From contig CAWKCP010000007.1 of assembly GCA_963848115.1 (NCBI GenBank), forward strand, positions 930,001 to 994,000: a stretch of 64,000 bases of DNA, given 5' to 3'. Below the pieces are notes generated by a model. That model was not told where the DNA came from. It made no database searches and was given only the letters and a program-made list of their open reading frames with translations. The position numbers and the translations under genes are program-made. Source of the stretch: JAWKOK01 sp963848115 (GTDB lineage: Bacteria > Chloroflexota > Anaerolineae > Caldilineales > Caldilineaceae). Below are positions 18,700 to 27,683 of this stretch, one piece after another. Each line of letters starts with the position of its first letter. Positions within the stretch are counted from its first letter, which is position 1.

Positions 18700-20496
18700 A
18701 TGAACAAACGAGTATTGATCGCTTTTGTCCTACTGTTTGCGATGCTGTTGAGCGCCTGTGCGCCCGCCGCAGCACCCGCAGCAGACACAGGGGGCGAAGA
18801 AGCCGCCGCCGATGCCGGCGGCATCTCGGAATTCCGCGGCATCTGGCCCTATGTGGTGCCACCGGCCGGCCACTTCAACACCTTCGTCAGCAGCAACAAC
18901 ATTGGCTTAGGCATTTACCAGCACCTTCAGGAACCGCCGTTGTTCTTCTACATGTGGGCTGAGGATGACTGGATGCCCATGGCCGGCGAGTCCTGGGAAT
19001 GGGTCGATGACACAACCGTCCAGGTCAAGTTGCCTGAGGGCGCCGTATGGAGTGACGGCAGCGCCTACACGTCCCAGGACGTTGTTGACACCTTCACGAT
19101 CCAGCGTCTCCAGGGCATCACCGTCTGGCAGTTCCTCGAAGATGTGATCGCCGTGGATGATACCACTGTCCAATTCAAACTGATCGAACCATCCAACACC
19201 GTGTTGCGCCGTATCTTCCGTGAGACCAACATTCGCCCGTCTTCGGTCTACGGTCCCATTGCGGACAAGGTGCGCGATCTGATTGACAGTGGAGCTGACT
19301 CCGAGTCCGCAGAATGGCAGGCTGTTACCCAGGAACTCAATGAGTTCCGCCCCGAAGGGATTGTGTCTCTGGGACCGTACGTCATGGACGTGAACAGCAT
19401 CACAGAGGCGCAGATCGTCCTGCCCAAGAACGAGACTTCCTTTATGGCCGATCGGGTGAACTTCGACCAACTGACGGTCTTCAATGGCGAGACGCCGGAT
19501 GCCACGCCGTTGATGCTCGCCAAGGAAGCCGACTACGCCACGCACGGCTTCCCGCCGGCCACCACCCAGCAGTTCATCTCCGAGGGGATTCGCATCATCC
19601 GTGGCCCCAACTACAATGGTCCGGCGCTTTACTTCAACTACGACGTCTATCCGTTCAGTGTGCCGGAGTTCCGCCAGGCCCTGGCCTACGCCATCGACCG
19701 CAATGAAAACGGCGTCATCGCCATGGCCGAGTCCGGTGTCGCCACCGAGAACATGTCCGGTTTCTCCGACAACCTGGCCCCGCTATGGTTGACAGATGAG
19801 ACAACCGCAGCGCTCAATCCGTATGCATTCGATCCCGCAAAGGGCGAGCAGATGTTGCTGGACCTGGGCTTCAGCCGTGGCGATGACAACGTCTGGATCG
19901 ACGACCAGGGCAACCGTCTGGCCTTCGAACTGACCGCCCCGTCCGAATACGCCGACTGGTCTGCTGCAGCAGAGAACCTGGCCGAACAGCTGACCGAATT
20001 CGGCGTTGAGACGACCTTCCGCGGCGTCACCTACAGCCAACACCCGGCCGACGTCCGTGCCGGTAACTTCGAGATGGCCATCCGCGAGTGGGGAGCGGGC
20101 AATCCGCATCCGCACTTCTCGTATGATGTCGATTTCAACACCTACAACACGACGGGCGGCAGCGTCGATGTCACCGATGCCGGTCCCGGCATGAACTTCC
20201 CGCTGGTGCAGGAGACGTCGCTGGGTGAGCTTGATCTGGCAGCGATGACCATTGCCGCAGGCCAGGGCAGTGATCGCGATGCACAGGCGGAGATCATCAA
20301 CCAGCTTGCCATCGCTTACAACGAGTTGCTGCCGCAGATTCCACTGTGGGAGCGCTACGGCAACAATCCGACGGTCGAAGGCGTGCGTGTCACAGGCTGG
20401 CCGGCAGATGGCGATCCCGTCTTCCTGAACGGCACCTACGCCGATCCGTTCTCCATCGTATTGATTACCACCGGCGTGCTCGAACCGGCCAAGTAA
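18700..20496 (+). CDS. Solute-binding lipoprotein, ABC family 5
   Basis: A 598-residue extracytoplasmic binding protein. Residues 1-20 form a lipoprotein signal with the lipobox LLSAC, followed by an Ala/Pro linker. The body has the family-5 layout, including DGSAYTSQDVVDTFT and the late PEFRQALAYAIDRNE region. GGGAGGAAAG lies just upstream of the ATG. Family 5 proteins bind peptides, nickel or oligosaccharides; the start of the mature part (WPYVVPPAGHFNTF) and the sugar-enzyme neighbours resemble cello- or xylo-oligosaccharide binders, but this is inference. It is the last gene of the operon and is followed by a hairpin terminator. Confidence 0.92.
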   Translation: MNKRVLIAFVLLFAMLLSACAPAAAPAADTGGEEAAADAGGISEFRGIWPYVVPPAGHFNTFVSSNNIGLGIYQHLQEPPLFFYMWAEDDWMPMAGESWEWVDDTTVQVKLPEGAVWSDGSAYTSQDVVDTFTIQRLQGITVWQFLEDVIAVDDTTVQFKLIEPSNTVLRRIFRETNIRPSSVYGPIADKVRDLIDSGADSESAEWQAVTQELNEFRPEGIVSLGPYVMDVNSITEAQIVLPKNETSFMADRVNFDQLTVFNGETPDATPLMLAKEADYATHGFPPATTQQFISEGIRIIRGPNYNGPALYFNYDVYPFSVPEFRQALAYAIDRNENGVIAMAESGVATENMSGFSDNLAPLWLTDETTAALNPYAFDPAKGEQMLLDLGFSRGDDNVWIDDQGNRLAFELTAPSEYADWSAAAENLAEQLTEFGVETTFRGVTYSQHPADVRAGNFEMAIREWGAGNPHPHFSYDVDFNTYNTTGGSVDVTDAGPGMNFPLVQETSLGELDLAAMTIAAGQGSDRDAQAEIINQLAIAYNELLPQIPLWERYGNNPTVEGVRVTGWPADGDPVFLNGTYADPFSIVLITTGVLEPAK

Positions 20497-20647
20497 TCAG
20501 GCATATCAACCAAGTTCGATCGCTAAGGTAATTGACTGTCCGCAAATGACCGGCGATTTCTGTTTCTGTCGTAACCGCTTTAGCGGGCCGAAGACGATGA
20601 AGCCCGGTTTCTACAGAGCTGACTCTCGGACTACTGGTCTAGATCCC

Positions 20648-20684
20648 GGGCCGGCACATGAACGACCATGTGCCGGCCCTTTCT
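20648..20684 (+). terminator. Intrinsic-type terminator before the MFS gene
   Basis: GGGCCGGCACATG (20648-20660) pairs perfectly with 20667-20679 around a six-base loop, followed by TTTCT. It probably ends the ABC-transporter transcript 150 bases after the binding-protein gene. Confidence 0.6.
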
Positions 20685-20698
20685 GAACTTGTGACCTT

Positions 20699-21887
20699 AT
20701 GAATAACTACCGCACGCTGACCGTTGTCAATTCGCTCTTCTTTGTGGCCATCGGCATCAGTTCGCCACTGATGACGCTCTATCTGGAATCCCTCGGCGCC
20801 AACTATTCCCAAATCTCGCTCATTTTGACATCCTATGTGGCGGTGTTGATTGCCGGCAACTTTTTCTGGGGGCGCTTTGCCGATCGCCTCGGACGACGCA
20901 AACCGCTCATACTGGCGGGTTTGATGGCGGTCGCACTCGCGTTCTTTTTGCTCAGCCGCGCACCCTCAACCGGGTTTGCCTGGGGCGCGCGTCTGATCGA
21001 GGCCGTGGGTATGGCCGCCTTCACCACAGTCGGATTGGCCTATATGGGCGACATCCTCGAAGGGTCCGGGCAGAAGGGTCGACGCATGGGCATCTATCGG
21101 GGCATCGGGTCACTTGCTTTCAGCATTGGCGCGTTGACGGGTGGCCGCATTGCCGATGCGTACTCGCTATCGCTGACCTTTGCCGTCTGTTCGGGCGTCT
21201 ACCTGGCCGCCACGCTGGCCGCCTTGGCCTTGCGCGAACAGCGAGCCGAGCGCGTGGCGCGCGAACTCAGCCGATGAAGCCAGCGCCAACATCGTTTTAC
21301 CGCTCAAAGTCAAGCGTGACCTGCCCCTCTTCTTCCTGACCGGCGTCTTGCTCTGGACCGCAGCCCACTCAGCTTCGACATCCATGTGGCCCAATTACAT
21401 GGCTACGCTTGGCTACACGAATACGGACATCGGCACGCTATGGGGACTGGCAGCCTTCATCGAAATGCCCGCAATGTATCTGGCGGGCGTACTTTCGGAT
21501 GTGATGGGACGTGCGCTATTGCTGGCGGCCGGCGGCTTCGCCATTGCCGTCGTCCAACTGGGCTACCTGCTGGTCGCCGCCTATCTCCCCGCCCTACTGG
21601 GCGTCCAGGTGATACGCGGCTTCGGCTTCGGCAGCTATACCTCCACGGCAATGACCTTCACGGCCGAACAGGGTGAACAGGCCTCACGCGGTAGCAACAG
21701 CGGCCTCTTCTATATGACGGCCAGCGTTGGGCAGCTGTTGGGCATGTTTCTGGGCGGGCAGTTGGTTCAGTTTCTCGGCTTCAGCGCACTCTACACGGTC
21801 TGTTTCCTCTTCGCCGTCAGCAGCGGTTTCTGTTTTCTAGCCCTGCGCAGAAACACGGCACGCGCTGCGCAATCATCGAACCCATAA
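20699..21887 (+). pseudogene. MFS transporter, frameshifted
   Basis: The first frame (20699-21277) encodes six helices with the MFS loop GRFADRLGRRKP after helix 2. The second frame (coding from about 21270 to 21887) encodes helices 7-12, with GVLSDVMGRA in the equivalent position of the second half. Joined, they make a normal carrier of about 395 residues. One extra base near 21255-21280, in the linker between halves, causes the break. Position in the central loop means two half-proteins could in theory both be made, but an assembly or sequencing indel is the simpler reading. The substrate is probably a sugar or sugar acid, judging from neighbours. Confidence 0.8.
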
Positions 21888-21989
21888 AGCACGGGCAGGG
21901 CCATAGTCGTGGCACACTTTCAAGACTCATCAGGTTATTTTGACATTTCAGGTTCCGGGATGAAGCCGAAGCGCTCAAGCGTCAACGGA

Positions 21990-22118
21990 ACCTAGTGCTT
22001 TGTTAACCAGGAAATTGTCATTCCGATGAGCGCAGCGAAGAGGAATCTCAGCGATACCAGCGTGAGATTTCTCGCTTCGCTCGAAATGACAAAATCCTCC
22101 TTAACAGTACACTAGTTC
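21990..22118. repeat. Palindromic TGTCATTCC/GAGCG-type element
   Basis: CTAGTGCTTTGTTAA at the left end and TTAACAGTACACTAG at the right end are imperfect inverted copies. Inside, TTGTCATTCC...GAGCGCAGCGAAG...AATCTCA pairs with TGAGATTTCTCGCTTCGCTCGAAATGACAA. The unit is an intergenic MITE-like or structured-RNA repeat; related copies are at 29069-29187, 48383-48530 and 53655-53874. It lies in the 259-base gap before the first Gfo/Idh gene. Confidence 0.65.
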
Positions 22119-22146
22119 ACAACTTCAGTAGTTCATAGGAGCAACA

Positions 22147-23163
22147 ATGACTCGAATTGGTGTTATTGGAACCGGCGCCATCGCTCGCGTTCACTTGGAC
22201 GCGTGGCAGCGCATTCCGGTCGATCTGGTCGGCTATTTCGACATCGACCGAACGGCCGCCGAAAAGGCGGCAGCGGTCTACGGCGGCAGCGTCTACGACC
22301 GGCTGGAAGATCTACTGGCAGGTGTGGACATGGTCGATATCTGTACGCCCGGCACGGCCCATAAAGGTCCCGTGTTGGCGGCGGCCGCCGCCGGCAAAGC
22401 CGTCATCTGCGAAAAGCCGCTGGCACGGACGTTGGCGGATGCCCAGGAGATGGTCGACGCTTGCGCCGCCGCGGGCGTGCCGCTCTACGTTGCCCATGTC
22501 GTTCGATTTTTCCCGGAGTTCGCCTTGGCCAAGGCCCAGCTCGATAGCGGAGGCATCGGCGAACCTGCCGTAATCCGCACGACGCGCGCCGGCAGCTTCC
22601 CCCGGCCGGGCGGCGCATTCTCAAGCAACTACTATGGAGACTTCGACAGCAGCGGCGGCGTCATCCATGATGTAGCCATCCACGACATTGACTTCCACCG
22701 CTGGTGTTTCGGCGAGGTAACGCGCGTCTTCACCCGCGGCACGACCTTCTCCGAGGACCCACGCAACGACCACGCCCTGATCGTGTTGCGCTTTGAAAAC
22801 GGCGCAATTGGCCACATCCAGGCCAGTTGGGCCCATCCGGCCGGCCTGTTTCGCACGCGGCTGGAGATTGCCGGCACCGAGGGCCTGGTCGAATGGGATT
22901 CGCTGGAATCGCCCTCACTGATCTCGCACCAGCGCGACGCCACAGACAGAGGCCTCGAACGCTCCGAACGCAACCCCATTTCGCCGGCCGAACACCCTTA
23001 CTACGCTGAACTGGCCCATTTCGTTGATTGTTACGAACGCAACATCCCCGCACGCGTGAGCGCCCACGACGCGCTCATGGCCGTAAAGGTCTCATTGGCC
23101 GCGATTGAATCTATGCGCACCGGCAAGCCGGTCGATTTGGCAACTTTTGAGGAGGTGGCATGA
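22147..23163 (+). CDS. Gfo/Idh/MocA family oxidoreductase
   Basis: A 338-residue NAD(P)-dependent sugar or polyol dehydrogenase. The N-terminal Rossmann motif is GVIGTGAIARVH, followed by the family lysine in ICEKPLA near residue 90, and the C-terminal domain contains HDVAIHDIDFHRW, which supplies the catalytic His. Family members oxidise inositols, glucose derivatives or deoxysugars; substrate not assignable. The stop codon overlaps the ATG of the next gene (ATGA), indicating coupled translation of two paralogues. Confidence 0.92.
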   Translation: MTRIGVIGTGAIARVHLDAWQRIPVDLVGYFDIDRTAAEKAAAVYGGSVYDRLEDLLAGVDMVDICTPGTAHKGPVLAAAAAGKAVICEKPLARTLADAQEMVDACAAAGVPLYVAHVVRFFPEFALAKAQLDSGGIGEPAVIRTTRAGSFPRPGGAFSSNYYGDFDSSGGVIHDVAIHDIDFHRWCFGEVTRVFTRGTTFSEDPRNDHALIVLRFENGAIGHIQASWAHPAGLFRTRLEIAGTEGLVEWDSLESPSLISHQRDATDRGLERSERNPISPAEHPYYAELAHFVDCYERNIPARVSAHDALMAVKVSLAAIESMRTGKPVDLATFEEVA

Positions 23164-24162
23164 TGGATGACAGAACCATCCGAATCGGTCTACTGAGTTT
23201 TGCCCACCTGCATGCCGCCGGCTATGCAACACATCTACAACGCCTGCCCGGCGTCGAAATCGTCGGTTTGTGGAATGAGGACGCTGAGCGCGCCGCCCAG
23301 ATGGCGCAGCGATTTGGCATTGCGGACTACGACTCACCAACGGATCTCATCGATGCCGGCTTGGATGGCGTCGTGATCTGCTCGGAAAATGTCAACCATC
23401 GCCCATTGGTCGAACTGGCCGCCGGCCAGGTTCCCTACATCCTGTGCGAGAAGCCGATTGCCACAAGGGTGGAAGACGGTCAGGCCATGATCGATCTCTG
23501 CCGCCAACGCGGCTCCAAGCTCCAGATCGCCTTCCCGGTGCGTTTCCATCCGGTTTTCGCCCAACTCAAGCAAGTGCTGGACCAGCGGTGATCTGGGTCG
23601 CATCCTCAGCGTTGAATGCACCAACCACGGTTCCATGCCCGGCGGCTGGTTCGTCGATCGTGCGCTTGCCGGCGGCGGTGCAGTCATCGACCACACCGTC
23701 CACGTCATCGATCTGCTGCGTTGGTTCTGGGGCGCAGAAGTGACCGAAGTCTTCGCCGAAGTCGGCGACAGTCTGGTTCATCCCGGGCTTGGCATTGACG
23801 ATGCCGGCATGCTTTCGTTCACCTTGGCAAACGGCGTCTATGGCACGCTGGACACCAGTTGGTCACGACCGTCCTCCTACACGACCTGGGGCGACGTCAA
23901 GATCGAAGTCATCGCCGAGGGAGGCGTAGTCTACGCCGACATGTCCAAACAGCACGTCGGTGTCAGCGCCAACGGAGCAGGCAAGACGCTTTGGCACGGT
24001 TGGGGCGGCGACATGGACGCCGGACTGATCGCTGATTTCATCGACACGATCCGTGAGCAGCGCGAGCCGAGCATCAGCGGTGAGGATGGATTGCGCGCGC
24101 TTGAAGTGGCCCTGGCGGCGTATCGGTCGGCTGAGGCGGGAGCGCCGGTGGTGCTGCGGTAG
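23160..24162 (+). pseudogene. Gfo/Idh/MocA family oxidoreductase, frameshifted
   Basis: The first frame (23160-23591) covers the Rossmann half with LCEKPIA. The second (in frame from about 23590 to 24162) covers the C-terminal half with GGGAVIDHTVHVIDLLRW, including the catalytic-site His. One extra base at about 23587-23590 (in CAGCGGTGATCTG) creates the premature stop; removing it gives DQGDLGRILSVE, a normal family sequence. Full length would be about 333 residues. It starts by ATGA overlap with the upstream paralogue, and GGAGGTGGC serves as its ribosome site. Everything else looks intact. Confidence 0.85.
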
Positions 24163-24178
24163 AAGATGGCTTCGCAGC

Positions 24179-24331
24179 GCGTACTGCGTAATACGTACTG
24201 CGTAATTTGGGACAAGAAGCGGATTGCGATATTGGAACGCCACTGCCTATCCAGTGCGCCACTACTGCAATCAATTTACCGACAAGACCTTACGCAGTAC
24301 GCATTACGCAGTACGCATTACGCAGTACGTA
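24179..24331. repeat. Palindromic array of TACGCAGTACG units
   Basis: The left arm GCGTACTGCGTAATACGTAC (from 24179) is repeated in opposite orientation on the right as three tandem TTACGCAGTACGCA-type units (24290-24331). About 83 bases of non-repetitive centre lie between. It occupies the gap between the oxidoreductase and the epimerase genes, inside what otherwise looks like one operon. Confidence 0.7.
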
Positions 24332-24359
24332 GATTTTTACCCGAAAGGAATCCAACATC

Positions 24360-25205
24360 ATGCAACCCACACTCCGACTCGGCACATCCACCTATTCCTA
24401 CTGGCATTTTTTGCCGGAGAAGTATCCGATTGAGGACGTCATCGACGCCGCAGCCGACCTCGGCCTCAACGGCGTTGAAATTCTACACCGACAGATGGAG
24501 AGCGAGGAGAACAGCTACCTCCAGAAACTCAAGCGTCATGCTTTTCATCACGGCATTGATCTCTACAACCTGAGCATCCATCAGGACTTTGTCTGGGCCG
24601 AGGCTGAAGAGCGCCGGCAGCATATCGACCACACGCTCAAGTGCATTGATATGGCCCATGAGATGGGCATTCCGTCGATTCGAGTCAACTCGGGCGGGTG
24701 GCGTAAGCAGGGCAGCTTCGACGATCTGATCGCGGCCAAGGGCTGGGTTGATCCTTGGGACGGCTATGCCAAAGAAGATGGAATGAAGTGGTGTATTGAT
24801 TCCATTCAGGCCTGCCTTCCCCACGCCGAGAAACGGGGCGTCGTTCTGCTTCTCGAGAACCATTGGGGCTTGACCACCTTGGCTGACGACATGGCATCCA
24901 TCATCGAAACGATCGATTCGCCCTGGCTCAAGGCCATCCTCGACATGGGCAATTTCATCTTTGAAGATGACATGTACGCGGCCATGGCTCGAGTTGCGCC
25001 CCATGTTTGGCTGGCCCATGCAAAGACCTATCACGGAGGCGGCAGTTGGTACACATTGGATCTGGACTATGCGCGCATCTTCCGTACGCTCTTGGATGCC
25101 GGATTCAGCGGATACTGTTCCATTGAGATGGAGGGCGCCGAAGATGCAACAACGGCCATGCCCAAGAGCATTGCTCTCTTGACCAAGGCTTGGACAGAAG
25201 CATAA
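24360..25205 (+). CDS. Sugar phosphate isomerase/epimerase (xylose-isomerase-like TIM barrel)
   Basis: A 281-residue TIM-barrel protein of the AP-endonuclease-2/xylose-isomerase-like family. Candidate metal ligands lie in sequence order in LLLENHWG (Glu), ILDMGNF (Asp), LAHAKTYH (His) and SIEMEG (Glu), the usual set for ketose epimerases and inosose isomerases. The N-terminus LGTSTYSYW is also typical. AAAGGAAT precedes the ATG. Gfo/Idh enzymes flank it, a common pairing in inositol and rare-sugar catabolism; a specific substrate cannot be named. Confidence 0.88.
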   Translation: MQPTLRLGTSTYSYWHFLPEKYPIEDVIDAAADLGLNGVEILHRQMESEENSYLQKLKRHAFHHGIDLYNLSIHQDFVWAEAEERRQHIDHTLKCIDMAHEMGIPSIRVNSGGWRKQGSFDDLIAAKGWVDPWDGYAKEDGMKWCIDSIQACLPHAEKRGVVLLLENHWGLTTLADDMASIIETIDSPWLKAILDMGNFIFEDDMYAAMARVAPHVWLAHAKTYHGGGSWYTLDLDYARIFRTLLDAGFSGYCSIEMEGAEDATTAMPKSIALLTKAWTEA

Positions 25206-25217
25206 GGATAGTTGACC

Positions 25218-27512
25218 ATGAAGGCACTGATATTGGCGGCTGGCTCAAAAGAGCATCAGCTCGCCCAACAGACGACCGATACCTGGGTGCTCCAGCCGCT
25301 GGGCGACCATGCAATCATCGACTACGTCGTCACGCTGGCGGAAGCGGTTGTCGGGCCTGAAGACATCTACATCGTCACCAGCGCGCTCAACGACGACATC
25401 ATGACCCACCTCAGCCGCCAGCCGGGACGCGATCTCTTCCGGTACGTTGTCCAGAGTGAGGTGCGCGGCACCGGCGACGCGGTGTTGCAGGCCCGAGGCA
25501 ACCTGGCGGACTACGACGGACCGCTGCTCATCCTCTACGGCGACACGCCGCTCCTGCGCGAGTCATCCGTGCGTGGCCTGGTCACTCGTCACCGGCTCAA
25601 ACAGGCCGCCTTCACACTGCTCAGCGCCGCCGGCAGTCACGATCTGTCCTACGGCAGGATCCAGCGCGATGAGCAAAACCGCATCGTCGATATCATAGAG
25701 ACGAGTGACGAGACTGAAGATGAGACCGCGATTGTACGCGAAGCCAATCGCGTACGCGCGGCCGGCCTCAAAATTGACGCCATGGACCCAGCCGCCGGAC
25801 AAGGAGATAATCTCGGCCGGCATCGTGACCTGGCAGAACTAAATATCGGCGCCTACGTTGCGGATGCAAGCGCGCTATGGCCCGTGCTCCAGCAGACGGC
25901 ACGCATGGATGAGAGCGCACACCGCCTAACCGATGTGGTTTCCCACCTTGCAGCCGATGGACAGAGAATCGAAAGCTACCAAGCGCTCGATCTGGATGAA
26001 CTCCAAGGCATCAACACCGCAAAAGAACTGGAGAGCGCAGCCTTCATCCTACAAAAACGCCAGCTCCGTCCCCGGCGCAGCGAAGAGCACAATGTGATTC
26101 GCTTTGGAACCGGCGGCTGGCGGGCCCGCATCGGCGAGGGCTTTACGCTGGACAATGTGCGCAGGCTCTGCCAGGCGCTCGCAAACCAGGTCACTCGAAG
26201 CGGCCGTGAAGCTGACGGCGTGCTCATCGGCTACGACCGGCGTTTCCTGGGCGATGTCGCCGCCCATGCTGCGGCGGAAGTCTTTGCCGGGAACAACATC
26301 CCGGTCCAGCTCCTCAATGAAGATGTGCCCACCCCCCTCGTGACCTACGCCACGGCCGAGAAGCAGTTCGCCTACGGTCTGATGTTTACCGCCAGCCACA
26401 ACCCGGCCCATTGGAATGGACTGAAGGTATTTGCCACCGACGGCTCTCTGCCGCTGGATGATGAGACAATTCTGATCACAGATGAAGCCAATGCGCTCCG
26501 TCCCAACGAAGTCGTCAAGGTCGAGTTGGAAACTGCTTTGAGCAGCGGCATGGCGCAAGAGGTTGACTATACGAACGCCTATGTGGACGCGGTCGAGGCG
26601 CTGATTGACATGCAGGCGATCCGCGATGCGGGCCTGCGGGTCGTGGTCGACCCGATGTACGGCGTCGGACAGGTGACGTTGGAGATCGTGCTCATCGAAG
26701 CCCGCTGTCGGGTGACCACAATCCACAGCCGCCATGATCCCCTCTTCGGCGGTCGCTCCCCGGCCCCCGATTCCAACAAGCTGGATCTCCTGATCCAGAG
26801 CGTACAGGAGACCGGCTACGACCTGGGATTGGCCATGGACGGGGATGCAGATCGCATCGCCATCGTTGACGGCAAGGGTAACTTCATCACGACCAACGAG
26901 CTGCTGCTCCTGCTCTACTACTACCTGCATGAGGTACGTGGCGAAGTGGGCGGTGTGACCAGAAACCTGGCAACGACCCATCTGCTCGACAGGCTGGCTG
27001 CCCATGTGGGCGAGACCTGCTATGAAGTGCCGGTCGGCTTCAAGCACCTGGCCGCAAGCATGAAGGAGTACGATGTGCTCCTGGCCGGTGAGAGCAGCGG
27101 CGGGCTGAGCATACGCGGCCACATCCTGGGCAAGGACGGCATCTTCGCCTGCGCCCTGGTCGTGGAGATGATGGCACGCACAGGCCGTAGCATCTCGGAC
27201 ATGCTCGACGAGATCTACGCCATTACGGGCCGCCTGGTCAGCCGAGAGGTCAACCTGCCGGCCACATCTGAGATGAAAGTCATGGTGCCGCGCATGTTGG
27301 AGGCGGCAGATCTGAGTGAAATCGCAGGCTACCCTGTCGAGCGCATTTCCCACAAGGACGGCGCCAAGTTCTATCTTGAAAATGACAACTGGTTGCTGCT
27401 GCGTTTCTCCGGCACCGAACCCCTGCTGCGCATCTTCGCCGAAGCCGACGATGAAGAGAAGGTCGATGCGTTGATTGGGTGGGCGGAGAGGTTGGTGGCG
27501 ATGGAGGAATAG
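25218..27512 (+). CDS. Fused sugar nucleotidyltransferase-phosphohexomutase
   Basis: A 764-residue two-domain protein. Residues 1 to about 250 form a sugar-1-phosphate nucleotidyltransferase-like domain (LILAAGS at the N-terminus, GTGDAVLQAR, LYGDTPLL). Residues about 290-764 form a phosphohexomutase: FGTGGWRAR near 296, catalytic serine loop TASHNP at 391-396, metal loop DGDADR at 541-546, sugar-binding GESSGG at 624-629, phosphate loop RFSGTEP near 729. The pair would turn a hexose-6-phosphate into an NDP-sugar. The N-terminal signature deviates: the usual G-x-G-T-R and P-K residues after LAAG are missing, so that half may be inactive or altered. ATG 25218 was chosen, 10 bases after AAGGA; a TTG six bases earlier is possible. 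Confidence 0.85.
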   Translation: MKALILAAGSKEHQLAQQTTDTWVLQPLGDHAIIDYVVTLAEAVVGPEDIYIVTSALNDDIMTHLSRQPGRDLFRYVVQSEVRGTGDAVLQARGNLADYDGPLLILYGDTPLLRESSVRGLVTRHRLKQAAFTLLSAAGSHDLSYGRIQRDEQNRIVDIIETSDETEDETAIVREANRVRAAGLKIDAMDPAAGQGDNLGRHRDLAELNIGAYVADASALWPVLQQTARMDESAHRLTDVVSHLAADGQRIESYQALDLDELQGINTAKELESAAFILQKRQLRPRRSEEHNVIRFGTGGWRARIGEGFTLDNVRRLCQALANQVTRSGREADGVLIGYDRRFLGDVAAHAAAEVFAGNNIPVQLLNEDVPTPLVTYATAEKQFAYGLMFTASHNPAHWNGLKVFATDGSLPLDDETILITDEANALRPNEVVKVELETALSSGMAQEVDYTNAYVDAVEALIDMQAIRDAGLRVVVDPMYGVGQVTLEIVLIEARCRVTTIHSRHDPLFGGRSPAPDSNKLDLLIQSVQETGYDLGLAMDGDADRIAIVDGKGNFITTNELLLLLYYYLHEVRGEVGGVTRNLATTHLLDRLAAHVGETCYEVPVGFKHLAASMKEYDVLLAGESSGGLSIRGHILGKDGIFACALVVEMMARTGRSISDMLDEIYAITGRLVSREVNLPATSEMKVMVPRMLEAADLSEIAGYPVERISHKDGAKFYLENDNWLLLRFSGTEPLLRIFAEADDEEKVDALIGWAERLVAMEE

Positions 27513-27514
27513 AA

Positions 27515-27646
27515 ATGCTGCTTGCTGCGTGAGGTTTCGTCGAGAATGTGGCTTCCCTGTTGGAAACCATTTTTCATAGTGTAGACAGATATGACACGGT
27601 AACCTCACGCAGCAAGCAGCAAGCAGCAAGTAGCAAGCAGCAAACA
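27515..27646. repeat. Palindromic array of ACGCAGCAAGCAGCAAG units
   Basis: AATGCTGCTTGCTGCGTGAG just after the fusion gene is repeated in reverse at 27600-27646, where it extends into several AGCAAGC-type tandem units. The 62-base centre is unique sequence. The array sits between two co-directional genes. Confidence 0.7.
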
Positions 27647-27683
27647 ACCCGTACGAATCATACCGACTCGAAAGGATCACCCC

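Noticed and set aside
26049..27680. Long reverse-strand frame (543 codons) opposite the fusion gene
   Set aside because: It mirrors a strongly conserved mutase on the other strand, has no ribosome site, and its sequence is rich in His/Gln/Val of the kind produced by reading a GC-rich gene backwards.
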